NCBI GenBank assembly: GCA_002011685.1
Contig: MTOL01000009.1
Location: 492-6,734 of the forward strand
DNA length: 6,243 nt
Direction: 5' to 3'
Source: Deferribacteres bacterium JdFR-76
Lineage (GTDB): Bacteria; Zhuqueibacterota; JdFR-76
A model generated the notes under the pieces. The model worked only from the letters and a program-made list of their open reading frames with translations. It did not search any database and was not told the DNA's origin. A program made the position numbers and the translations under genes. Shown in pieces: positions 1-6,231 of this stretch. Each line of letters begins with the position of its first letter. The stretch's first letter is position 1.

Positions 1-1910
1 TCCTGCTTGTTCTTTTGCCGCAGTTCGTTTTGCCCCAGGCCCTGCCCACACAGACGTCAACCCTGTTCAGCGGTTCCGGAAATTGTGCCACCTGCCATCA
101 GCCTGGTGCTCCCAACACCGCCGCGCTTCTGGATGCAAACGGACATGACGTTTCCCCGGTGACGCTGTGGCGTTCCACCATGATGGCCAATGCGGCCCGC
201 GATCCTTTCTGGCGCGCCAAGGTGAGTGCCGAAGTGGCCGCTCATCCCCAGCTACAGCAGATCATCGAGGACAAATGCACGACCTGCCATGCGCCGCTGG
301 GCCGGACGGAGGCGATTGACCAAGGCGCTCAGGCCTACTCCATCGCAGAGATGGTGGCCGATCCCCTGGCCCTGGACGGGGTGAGCTGTACCCTCTGCCA
401 CCAGATCGACCCGGCCAATCTGGGTCAGGATGAAAGTTTCTCCGGGCACTACGTCATCAAAGATGTGAAGCTGATTTACGGTCCCTACGCCAACCCCAAC
501 GGCAACAGCATGGTGATGAACACCGGCTTTACTCCGGTGCACGGACCGCACATTTCGCAATCCGAACTCTGCGCCACCTGCCACACGCTGTTCACACCCA
601 CGGTGGACAACAGCGGTAACATCGTGGGCGAAGCGCCGGAGCAGACGCCCTACCTGGAGTGGAAGAACAGCCGTTTTGCCAAAGAGGGAATAGAATGCCA
701 GAGCTGCCATGTCCCCCGCATCAGCGGACCGGTGGTAATTTCCAACCGGCCGCAAACCCTGGCGGGACGTTCTCCTTTCGGAAAGCACGAATTCGTGGGT
801 GGCAACGTGTACATGCTGCGGATTCTGAAGAAATACGGCAGTCAGCTGGGCGTAACGGCTGCCGCGATCCATTTCGACAGCACCATTGCCCGGACGCTGC
901 GGAACCTTCAGCAGGCCACAGCCCGGATAACGGCTGCATTCGCCTGGCAGAGTGATTCACTCGTTGTAAAAGTGGCGGTGAAGAACCTGACGGGCCACAA
1001 ATTTCCCACGGCTTACCCCAGCCGGCGGGCTTGGCTTTATGTAAACTTGAAAGATCCCGGTGGGACGTCCATTTTTGTGTCCGGAGCCTGGGATTCCACA
1101 ACCGGAAAAATTTTGCCGCTGGATCGGTCGTACGAACCGCATTATGATGTTATCAGGCAGCAGGATCAGGTGCAGGTGTACGAGGCCGTGATGAAAGATG
1201 TGGACGGAAACGTCAACTACACGCTTCTGCGGGCAGCCGGATTCCTTAAAGACAACCGGATCCCCCCGGAAGGGTTCACCGCCAACGGTCCGTACTACGA
1301 CTCCACGGCAGTGGTGGGACAGGCGGCCCAGGACCCCAACTTCAACCGCAGCGGTGCACTGGAGGGGACCGGTATCGACACGGTCACGTACAAAATCGGT
1401 GGACTGGATCCAACCACCACTTATCGGCTTGAGGTAAAATTGCTCTACCAATCCCTTTCACCCCGCTTCGTGGAAGCCCTTTTCGAACACAACACTCCGG
1501 AAATCCAAACGTTCCGCCAGATTTACGAAGCGGAGCCCAATATGCCGGTCACCATCGATTCTCTGGAAATGCAAATTGCCGCTACTGCGGTGCAAGAACA
1601 TCCCGTTCCCCTGCCCGAATCCCCGCTTCTGATTTCTGCGTACCCGAACCCCTTTAACCCGGAAACTACTATTCGGGTACGAACGGCACAGGAAGGAAGG
1701 CTCGAGGTGGCGGTCTACGACCTCAGAGGCCGGAAAATTCTCACACTGGCATCCCGGAGATTCCGGCCGGGAATTCACCGGTTCGTCTGGAACGCCCGGA
1801 ATCGATCGGGCCGGCGGGTAGCCGCCGGGGTTTATCTGGTGCGGGCCACACTGCAGACGGTTGGTGGAACGGCACACCAGAAACAGTACAAGCTGATGCT
1901 GATCAAATAA
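1..1910 (+). CDS. Secreted pentaheme c-type cytochrome with C-terminal T9SS/FlgD-like sorting domain (5' partial)
   Basis: The reading frame is open to the left edge. Codons from position 3 read LLVLLPQFVLPQA, the hydrophobic core and end of a Sec signal peptide, so the true start lies upstream and the TTG at 15 is not the start. Numbering residues from that TTG, five CxxCH c-heme sites occur at 24-28 (CATCH), 88-92 (CTTCH), 125-129 (CTLCH), 186-190 (CATCH) and 228-232 (CQSCH). Extra histidines at 145, 176, 179, 258 and 328 could be distal heme ligands (inference). The motif NLTGHKFPTAYPSRRAW (324 onward) follows the heme region and recurs in multiheme cytochromes of this type, as I remember them. 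From about 540 to 631 lies a beta-rich tail (AYPNPFNPETTIRV ... AAGVYLVRA ... YKLMLIK) typical of T9SS type A / FlgD-Ig sorting domains, implying export to the cell surface. The role is probably extracellular or outer-membrane electron transfer; the substrate is unknown. It ends in TAA at 1908-1910. Confidence 0.9.
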   Translation, partial: LLVLLPQFVLPQALPTQTSTLFSGSGNCATCHQPGAPNTAALLDANGHDVSPVTLWRSTMMANAARDPFWRAKVSAEVAAHPQLQQIIEDKCTTCHAPLGRTEAIDQGAQAYSIAEMVADPLALDGVSCTLCHQIDPANLGQDESFSGHYVIKDVKLIYGPYANPNGNSMVMNTGFTPVHGPHISQSELCATCHTLFTPTVDNSGNIVGEAPEQTPYLEWKNSRFAKEGIECQSCHVPRISGPVVISNRPQTLAGRSPFGKHEFVGGNVYMLRILKKYGSQLGVTAAAIHFDSTIARTLRNLQQATARITAAFAWQSDSLVVKVAVKNLTGHKFPTAYPSRRAWLYVNLKDPGGTSIFVSGAWDSTTGKILPLDRSYEPHYDVIRQQDQVQVYEAVMKDVDGNVNYTLLRAAGFLKDNRIPPEGFTANGPYYDSTAVVGQAAQDPNFNRSGALEGTGIDTVTYKIGGLDPTTTYRLEVKLLYQSLSPRFVEALFEHNTPEIQTFRQIYEAEPNMPVTIDSLEMQIAATAVQEHPVPLPESPLLISAYPNPFNPETTIRVRTAQEGRLEVAVYDLRGRKILTLASRRFRPGIHRFVWNARNRSGRRVAAGVYLVRATLQTVGGTAHQKQYKLMLIK

Positions 1911-1943
1911 CCGGATACCAAGAAACCCGCAAATGGGGAGGAA

Positions 1944-2020
1944 AGGCACGGAGGAAATTGAAAGCATAACATTTGGTGCTCGTTGTCGTTTTCGTTTTCA
2001 GCTGTTTTCTCTCCGTGCCT
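1944..2020. repeat. 10-bp perfect inverted repeat flanking a 57-nt loop, downstream of the cytochrome gene
   Basis: AGGCACGGAG (1944-1953) is exactly complementary to CTCCGTGCCT (2011-2020). The loop holds a degenerate hexamer run, TCGTTG-TCGTTT-TCGTTT-TC (1980-1999). The loop is too long and lacks a following T-tract, so this is not a classical terminator. It resembles short dispersed intergenic repeats of environmental bacteria (inference). It begins 34 nt after the cytochrome stop codon. Confidence 0.5.
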
Positions 2021-2038
2021 CCCGAATTCCCGGTTCAT

Positions 2039-2142
2039 CCCCGCGTAATTCAGATCTTTCAGCGGTCCCGCTTTACTGACTCCTTTGTTTGAATTACACC
2101 GGGGCGTCTAAAAACAAAGGGAAGCATAAAGGAGTGTTTTTT
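2039..2142 (+). other. Structured intergenic segment with overlapping alternative stems and a T-tract
   Basis: Three perfect complementary pairs overlap here. GTAATTCA (2045-2052) pairs with TGAATTAC (2090-2097); an outer CCCCG/CGGGG (2039-2043/2100-2104) extends this across a small internal loop. CCTTTGTTT (2082-2090) pairs with AAACAAAGG (2112-2120). ACTCCTTT (2079-2086) pairs with AAAGGAGT (2128-2135), followed by G and six T's (2137-2142). The last two share bases 2082-2086 and the first two share 2090, so these stems compete. The third stem plus T-tract resembles an intrinsic terminator with an over-long 41-nt loop. The segment may end the cytochrome transcript or act as a conditional leader for the downstream lipoprotein gene. 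No known riboswitch class was recognised. Confidence 0.4.
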
Positions 2143-2231
2143 GCCTCCGTTTCGATCTGAAATGACCTGAGGCCGCGCATTTTTCCCCGTCATCTGGAGA
2201 TTGCGCCACATCTTTTCCGTGCCTGTATACC

Positions 2232-2292
2232 GCTATTGCCCACCCAAATCAAAATAACGGGAATAATCTCGTCAGCAGATTGTTGCAATAGC
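2232..2292. repeat. 8-bp perfect inverted repeat in the gap upstream of the lipoprotein gene
   Basis: GCTATTGC (2232-2239) is complementary to GCAATAGC (2285-2292) across a 45-nt loop. One such match could occur by chance in a gap this size. It is listed because four other perfect complementary pairs of 8 to 10 bp occur in the same 512 bp. It could be part of an extended leader structure or an operator-like site; neither is shown. Confidence 0.25.
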
Positions 2293-2320
2293 TAAACAGA
2301 CGCAACGATCCTTCCAGCAA

Positions 2321-2351
2321 AGGAGGAATCCTCATGATCACCACAAGATAA
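2321..2351 (+). promoter_or_regulatory. Near-perfect Shine-Dalgarno with a five-codon ORF (MITTR) upstream of the lipoprotein gene
   Basis: AGGAGG at 2321-2326 sits 7 nt before ATG at 2334. The reading frame ATG ATC ACC ACA AGA TAA closes at 2351. This ribosome-binding site is stronger than the one on the lipoprotein gene, whose ATG is 71 nt after the mini-ORF stop. A 6-bp stem, TTCCGC/GCGGAA (2364-2369/2379-2384), lies between them. This could be a leader peptide or translational regulator, the residue of a lost gene start, or chance. Confidence 0.3.
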
Positions 2352-2410
2352 GAATCGCACCACTTCCGCGCCCACGCGGCGGAACATAGTTTAAAAACCA
2401 AATCACCAAC

Positions 2411-2416
2411 AGAGGA
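2411..2416 (+). promoter_or_regulatory. Ribosome binding site of the lipoprotein gene
   Basis: AGAGGA lies 6 nt upstream of the ATG at 2423 and fixes that codon as the start. The lipoprotein signal peptide begins directly at this methionine, which agrees. Confidence 0.75.
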
Positions 2417-2422
2417 AAAATC

Positions 2423-3835
2423 ATGAAAAAGCTATATACGATTCTCCCGGTGTTGCTGCTGAGCGGTGCCATTGTCAGCTGCAGCAAAGATAGCAGTTCC
2501 AGTGTCATCACAGATGAATCCGAAAAACGCACGGCTTCTGCTATCTATGCAGAACCCGTCACCTTTGCCAAAACATCCAGTTCCCCAACCGGTGCTGTTT
2601 ACGAAGTTCTCGCTGGACCGGCCGTGATGAATCCAGCCATGAACCCCACACCGTTCTCGGACAATCTTTTTCCCACAACCGGCTCCTATAGCCTTACCGT
2701 GAAAGACGTGAGCGTCGAAGATTCCGCCGGTTCACAGGATCAAGTGGTTTCGGTTGACATTCAGTTTACCGGCAACGATGGCACCCGCTACCGAATTGAT
2801 GCGATCCAGGTGATTCACAAACCTGCGGGCACTGGCGACCATCCTTTCTTCGGGGGCATCGGCCGCAACCAGATGATGCACGGAAACACGGGCATCGGCA
2901 CCCCGCTGATGCCCAAGATGCTGTCCTATATCACCCTCTGGGGCATAGCGGATCTGAAGAACGCTGATACCGGCGAGGTGATCGCTGCCGGAAGGTTGCT
3001 TCACATGATGACGGCCACCCGCGTCCGAGATAAGAACCTGAAGATGATTGCCTCGGCCAGCGAAGACAGGTCGGACCACAATATCCGTGTGGCAGAAACG
3101 CACATCATCCTGCCGCCGCAGGATACTCAGGGCAACATGAGTCCTGTGCCCGGCACCGACCACGGTTTCCTGCATATGATGTTCGAAGAGGTGCAGCTCG
3201 AGGAACCGAATCGGGACTGGACCACGGCGTACGAGATCCTCCCTGGGCCGGCGGCCATGAATCCCGCCATGACCCCAACTCCATTCTCCAATGCCATCGC
3301 CCCGGGCTCCGGTTCCTTCGTCCTGAAAGTAAGCGACAGGGATGAGGAAGATTCATCCGGGTCAAAAGACGACGCGGAACTGTTCAACCTCAGGTACCAG
3401 CGCCTGGACGGCAGTGGTTTTCGCATTGATAGCATCCGCGTTATTCACAAGGAAAAAGGCACCGGCGACCACACATTTTACGGCGGCGTGGGATTTGACA
3501 AAGTAATGCACGGCACGACCGGGATTGGCGTCGCTCTGATGCCTCGTTTGCTTTCCTACATCACCGTATGGGCCACAGCAGACCTGAAGGACCTCGACGG
3601 CAACGTGATTGCCAGCAACCGGCCGATTCACATCATGATCTCTTCCCGGGCGCGGACAGACAATCTCATGTTAATCACCTCCGGCGACGTGGATCAAACC
3701 GACCACAGCCCGCAGAGCATAGAAGCCCATATCATCCTTCCACCTCAGGACACCAGCGGCAAATCCTCTCCAGTTCCGGGCACGGGCCACGGATTTCTCC
3801 ACCTGATGTTTGAAAAGGTTACGCTGCAAAAATAG
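2423..3835 (+). CDS. Lipoprotein of two tandem copies of an unrecognised His-rich domain (470 aa)
   Basis: Residues 1-20 are a lipoprotein signal peptide: MKK, a hydrophobic core (LPVLLLSGA), and the lipobox IVSC with Cys20 as the lipidation site. Ser at +2 gives no inner-membrane retention signal, so outer-membrane anchoring is likely. A Ser-rich linker follows (to about 59). The rest is two copies of one domain, about 60-261 and 270-470, roughly 55% identical by my hand alignment with a single one-residue gap. Shared motifs include GPAxMNPAM, GTGDH, MHGxTGIG, HIILPPQDT and PVPGTxHGFLH. Eight histidines are kept in both copies: 132/342, 140/350, 153/363, 194/403, 219/428, 227/436, 247/456 and 251/460. 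This suggests metal binding (inference), but I do not recognise the family and no reaction can be assigned. No CxxCH is present, so it is not a c-type cytochrome. The gene starts 512 nt after the cytochrome gene and has its own terminator, so it is probably monocistronic. Confidence 0.9.
   Translation: MKKLYTILPVLLLSGAIVSCSKDSSSSVITDESEKRTASAIYAEPVTFAKTSSSPTGAVYEVLAGPAVMNPAMNPTPFSDNLFPTTGSYSLTVKDVSVEDSAGSQDQVVSVDIQFTGNDGTRYRIDAIQVIHKPAGTGDHPFFGGIGRNQMMHGNTGIGTPLMPKMLSYITLWGIADLKNADTGEVIAAGRLLHMMTATRVRDKNLKMIASASEDRSDHNIRVAETHIILPPQDTQGNMSPVPGTDHGFLHMMFEEVQLEEPNRDWTTAYEILPGPAAMNPAMTPTPFSNAIAPGSGSFVLKVSDRDEEDSSGSKDDAELFNLRYQRLDGSGFRIDSIRVIHKEKGTGDHTFYGGVGFDKVMHGTTGIGVALMPRLLSYITVWATADLKDLDGNVIASNRPIHIMISSRARTDNLMLITSGDVDQTDHSPQSIEAHIILPPQDTSGKSSPVPGTGHGFLHLMFEKVTLQK
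2600..3205 (+). repeat. Domain copy 1 of the tandem duplication in the lipoprotein
   Basis: Residues 60-261, from YEVLAGPAVMN to HMMFEEVQLEE. It aligns end to end with copy 2 at an offset of 210 residues, falling to 209 after a one-residue gap near residue 183. About 24 bases of linker separate the copies. Confidence 0.9.
3230..3832 (+). repeat. Domain copy 2 of the tandem duplication in the lipoprotein
   Basis: Residues 270-470, from YEILPGPAAMN to the last residue, so the domain finishes exactly at the protein's C-terminus. Divergence from copy 1 is concentrated around residues 291-332 (copy 1: 81-122). The His-containing motifs are almost unchanged. Confidence 0.9.
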
Positions 3836-3847
3836 ATGAAAACATCC

Positions 3848-3883
3848 CGGGAGAAAGGCCTTCAGGCCGATCTCCCGTTTTTT
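3848..3883 (+). terminator. Rho-independent terminator of the lipoprotein gene
   Basis: CGGGAGA (3848-3854) pairs perfectly with TCTCCCG (3871-3877). Inside, GGCC-TTCA-GGCC (3857-3868) extends the hairpin across a 2x2 internal loop. Six T's follow directly (3878-3883). It starts 12 nt after the lipoprotein stop codon. It separates that gene from the glycoside hydrolase gene downstream. Confidence 0.93.
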
Positions 3884-3983
3884 GAACACGGTTCTTATCA
3901 GCTCGTGGGACTTTGCCAGGTTCCGCCCACCTCCAATCCACAGGGCAGGGCAAACCCGCGGGAAAAACAGGATTTTGCAGAGA

Positions 3984-5317
3984 ATGTTGGAACTCCAGAC
4001 ACTTATTCACTCCGCCAAACGAACTCTTGCCGCCAACTGGACCGGCCGGTTCACCCGGCCATCGCGTACGCTCTATCCTCATCAGTGGAGCTGGGATTCC
4101 GGTTTTGTTGCCATCGGGTACGCCCGATACGATACACAGCGTGCCATGCAGGAAATCACTTCCCTGTTCGAGGCGCAGTGGACCAATGGGATGATTCCTC
4201 AGATTGTTTTCGATCCGCAATCTTTTGGCCGCTACTTTCCGGAGCCGGACATTTGGCAATGTGAACGGAGCCTTGCGGCTCCTCCGAGCCTTTTTACCTC
4301 CGGCATCACCATGCCGCCAGTACATGCACGGGCCGCTCTGGAAATTCACCAGCGGGCCGCCCCTGGAAGCAACACAACGGAATGGCTGCGCTGGCTGTAT
4401 CCCCGGCTTTTCCGTGCCCATGCCTACTTCTACCGCTACAGAGACCCCTTCAACGAAGGACTGGCCTACATCCGCCATCCGTGGGAATCCGGGCTGGATA
4501 ATTCTCCGGTGTGGGACAAACCGCTTCAGAGAATCCCCGCAGAGCATCTCGCGGCGTTACGCGCTTCCCGGAAAGACCTCCTCCAGGATGTACCGGCAAC
4601 CCAGCGGCCCACAAGCCAGGAATACGCCCGCTTCATCTTCCTGATTCAACTTTTCCGCCAGTATTCCTACCACGAAGAAAGGATCTTTCAGGAATGTCCC
4701 TTTGTAATTCAGGGTCCCCTGTTCAACGCCATCCTGGTCCAGGCTAACGAGGCGCTCGCAGAAATCGGACGGATTCTGGGAGAAGATACCCGCCAGGTTG
4801 AGGAATGGTGGGTTCAAACCGGTGCGGCTCTCCGCGAAAAACTGTGGTCACCGGTGCTGAGCGCCTTTGGCACATACGACCTGCAGACCCACGAATTGCT
4901 GCAGACGGAAAGCGCCTCCTCCCTCTTGCCTCTATTCACGGTGCTCCAACAAGAAAGCAAGCCAGCAAAATCTACAGCAAGCTAGAATCCCATGCTTTTT
5001 GTCCCATGCACAACCGGAACTGTTTTTCAGTGCCCAATTTCAATGTGGAAAATGCCCAGTTCGACCGGCAGAAATACTGGCGCGGGCCGGTGTGGATCAA
5101 CATCAACTGGCTGCTGATGCACGGCCTCCGGCGCTACGGCTTTCACGAAAAGGCGGAAAGTGTCCGGCAGGACATTATTGAACTGGTGCGCCGGTTCGGC
5201 TTCTATGAATATTTCGACCCCTTCGAGGGCACTGGATACGGGAGCAACTCCTTTTCCTGGACTGCCGCCTTATTCCTCGACTGCGTGCTGGAAAATGAAC
5301 AGCCAACCGCCATTTAG
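3984..5317 (+). pseudogene. GH63-type mannosylglycerate/glucosylglycerate hydrolase-like glycosidase, frameshifted
   Basis: The protein resembles GH63 enzymes that cleave glycerate-linked solutes (mannosylglycerate, glucosylglycerate); cytosolic (no signal peptide). The ATG at 3984 is chosen because MLELQTLIHSAKRTL begins the family-like sequence; AGGA at 3969-3972 is a weak RBS. Visible motifs are LYPHQWSWDSGF (30-41), GMIPQIVF, TSGITMPP, and YIRHPWESGLDNSPVWD (162 onward, where D172 is the expected general acid). Further on are GPLFNAIL, YWRGPVWININWLL, and FYEYFDP with the expected base Glu at 5207-5209. The first frame runs to TAG at 4983-4985 (333 aa). The family sequence resumes in the -1 frame (ASKIYSKLES...) and ends at TAG 5315-5317. 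Adding one A to the four-A run at 4967-4970 joins the halves as KPAKIYSKLES, giving 444 aa, a normal family length. The frameshift may be a true mutation or a homopolymer sequencing error. The exact substrate is not determinable; other GH63/GH37-like (alpha/alpha)6 activities are possible. Confidence 0.82.
4950..4985 (+). other. Frameshift site and premature stop in the GH63 gene
   Basis: Reading in the upstream frame, codons CAA GAA AGC AAG CCA GCA AAA TCT ACA GCA AGC lead to TAG at 4983. The downstream frame is already family-like from about 4961. The only homopolymer in the overlap is AAAA at 4967-4970. No canonical X-XXY-YYZ slippery heptamer is in register here, so programmed frameshifting is unlikely. 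Confidence 0.8.
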
Positions 5318-5917
5318 CCGGACAATCCGATTCTTGCGAGGTTGAACACACCCGGAGTTTCACGAAATTCTCATTCAGGTCCGAAATTTGCAGCCACGGC
5401 CCAAGTCATTTTTTTCAGAGAGTTTCCGATTTGACCGATACGGAATCGAAAGAACCTCAAAAGCAACGGCCGAATGGATTGCCCCTTCAGCGCCCGCAGG
5501 GCTCAAAGCAGATTTTTTTGGAATTCTCCTCCAATGATAGAGCCAAAAACTCTTCCTCCGGTTTTTCCAGTTCCTCTCCTGCCAGCCGATTTGCCACAGG
5601 GTCCGTCCCAGAGCTTTGTCGGAGCCCGATTGCGCTTCAACCCCTCAATAGCCCGCCAGAGCATTTTTTTCGGCAAGAATATCCATCGCCGCGCGCCGGT
5701 GGGATATTCATACCTGGGCATTCCAGCTTCAGGTTCGCTGTAAGTTTTCCCTTTGTCTTCTGCCTTTGGTGGAATCCCCGCTATTCGCAAGGAAAACAAG
5801 CCGATGCCGTTCAAGGCAAAATCAACCGCGCTAACGTCCCCAGGGCCCCCCTTTCCTACCTTTTTTCCGTACTAGGACCCACCAGGAAACATCCAGAGTC
5901 CAGAAATCGACATGCAG
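5318..5917. other. Non-coding or decayed stretch with no supportable gene
   Basis: After the GH63 stop codon there is no clear terminator hairpin with a T-tract. Three runs of seven T's occur (5409-5415, 5513-5519, 5664-5670). Only the second follows a hairpin, the weak GCCC-GCA-GGGC (5492-5502), ten bases away. Open frames exist on both strands between about 5431 and 5928. They overlap each other, lack good ribosome-binding sites, begin with TTG or a poorly placed ATG, and show no domain I recognise. I read this as intergenic or degenerate DNA. Confidence 0.5.
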
Positions 5918-6219
5918 CCGGCAGGTGAACCCGTCAAGAATTTCATTTACCCTTAGAACTTTTGCTCCACTGTTGCTCTCCTATCAGAATTCGGCCGGAG
6001 GTTAAAGATTTTCAGACCGCCTTCTGAAGCGCTGTTTCAGACATCCTGGCGGTTGAAACAGAAAACCACCAGTGCCTGGTCGTCGCTGCCTTACCCGGTC
6101 CCCCAACTTCGCCAAAGGGGCAACCCCCAGAGCTCTTGCGGCACTGACCTTCATCCAGGAGACTGGCGAGGGCCTCCCGGAGAATTCCCATACAGGTTGT
6201 AAGAAAATTCACCTGCCGG
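5918..6219. mobile_element. Possible MITE-like element, 302 bp with 12-bp terminal inverted repeats
   Basis: CCGGCAGGTGAA (5918-5929) is exactly the reverse complement of TTCACCTGCCGG (6208-6219). The enclosed 278 bp have no convincing ORF and contain a long imperfect hairpin. No target-site duplication is visible at the edges, which weakens the mobile-element reading. A regulatory RNA or chance similarity remain alternatives. Confidence 0.25.
6010..6058. repeat. Long imperfect hairpin (REP-like or structured RNA)
   Basis: TTTCA-g-ACCGCC (6010-6021, one bulged G) pairs with GGCGGTTGAAA (6048-6058), giving 11 bp. An inner stem, TCTGAA/TTCAGA (6023-6028/6036-6041), closes a 7-nt loop. The octamer TTTCAGAC occurs twice in direct orientation (6010-6017 and 6035-6042). 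No T-tract follows on the + strand. It sits inside the candidate 302-bp element. Confidence 0.45.
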
Positions 6220-6231
6220 TACAAACCGGCA
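6214..6231. repeat. 7-bp perfect hairpin with ACAA loop near the right edge
   Basis: TGCCGGT-ACAA-ACCGGCA folds into a perfect 7-bp stem with a four-base loop. Read on the - strand it is followed by GGTGAATTTTCTT, a poor T-tract, so it could be a weak terminator for a - strand gene beyond the window. It overlaps the right arm of the 12-bp inverted repeat. Confidence 0.45.

Noticed and set aside
15..17. TTG as the start of the cytochrome gene
   Set aside because: The frame is open to the window edge and the upstream codons encode the hydrophobic core of a signal peptide, so the gene begins before the window.
252..872. 206-aa open frame on the - strand
   Set aside because: It lies wholly antisense to the well-supported cytochrome gene and shows no recognisable motif.
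3882..3983. TTG start at 3882 extending the GH63 protein by 34 residues
   Set aside because: The TTG lies in the T-tract of the lipoprotein terminator, has no ribosome-binding site, and the added residues do not resemble the family. ATG 3984 fits better.
3819..4547. 242-aa open frame on the - strand
   Set aside because: It is antisense to the lipoprotein terminator and the GH63 gene, whose family motifs show that the + strand is coding.
4950..4985. Programmed -1 ribosomal frameshifting in the GH63 gene
   Set aside because: No in-register slippery heptamer and no obvious downstream stimulatory structure. Such enzymes are not known to use recoding.
4805..5317. Independent gene starting in the second frame at 4805
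   Set aside because: Its first 50 or so residues are out-of-frame GH63 coding sequence. Only the part after about 4961 is family-like, and it completes the frameshifted upstream protein.
5503..5871. 122-codon open frame on the - strand, with a GTGKT string resembling a Walker A motif
   Set aside because: There is no ribosome-binding site, the first usable start is a TTG at 5814, no P-loop fold context is present, and competing open frames occur on the + strand at 5431-5928.
5431..5928. 165-aa open frame on the + strand
   Set aside because: It has a TTG start with a poor RBS, a Ser/Pro/Arg-rich composition without domains, and overlaps other equally open frames. I could not support it as a gene.
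5520..6188. 10-bp inverted match GGAATTCTCC (5520-5529) / GGAGAATTCC (6179-6188)
   Set aside because: At this distance one such match is close to chance expectation, and the core is the common palindrome GAATTC.
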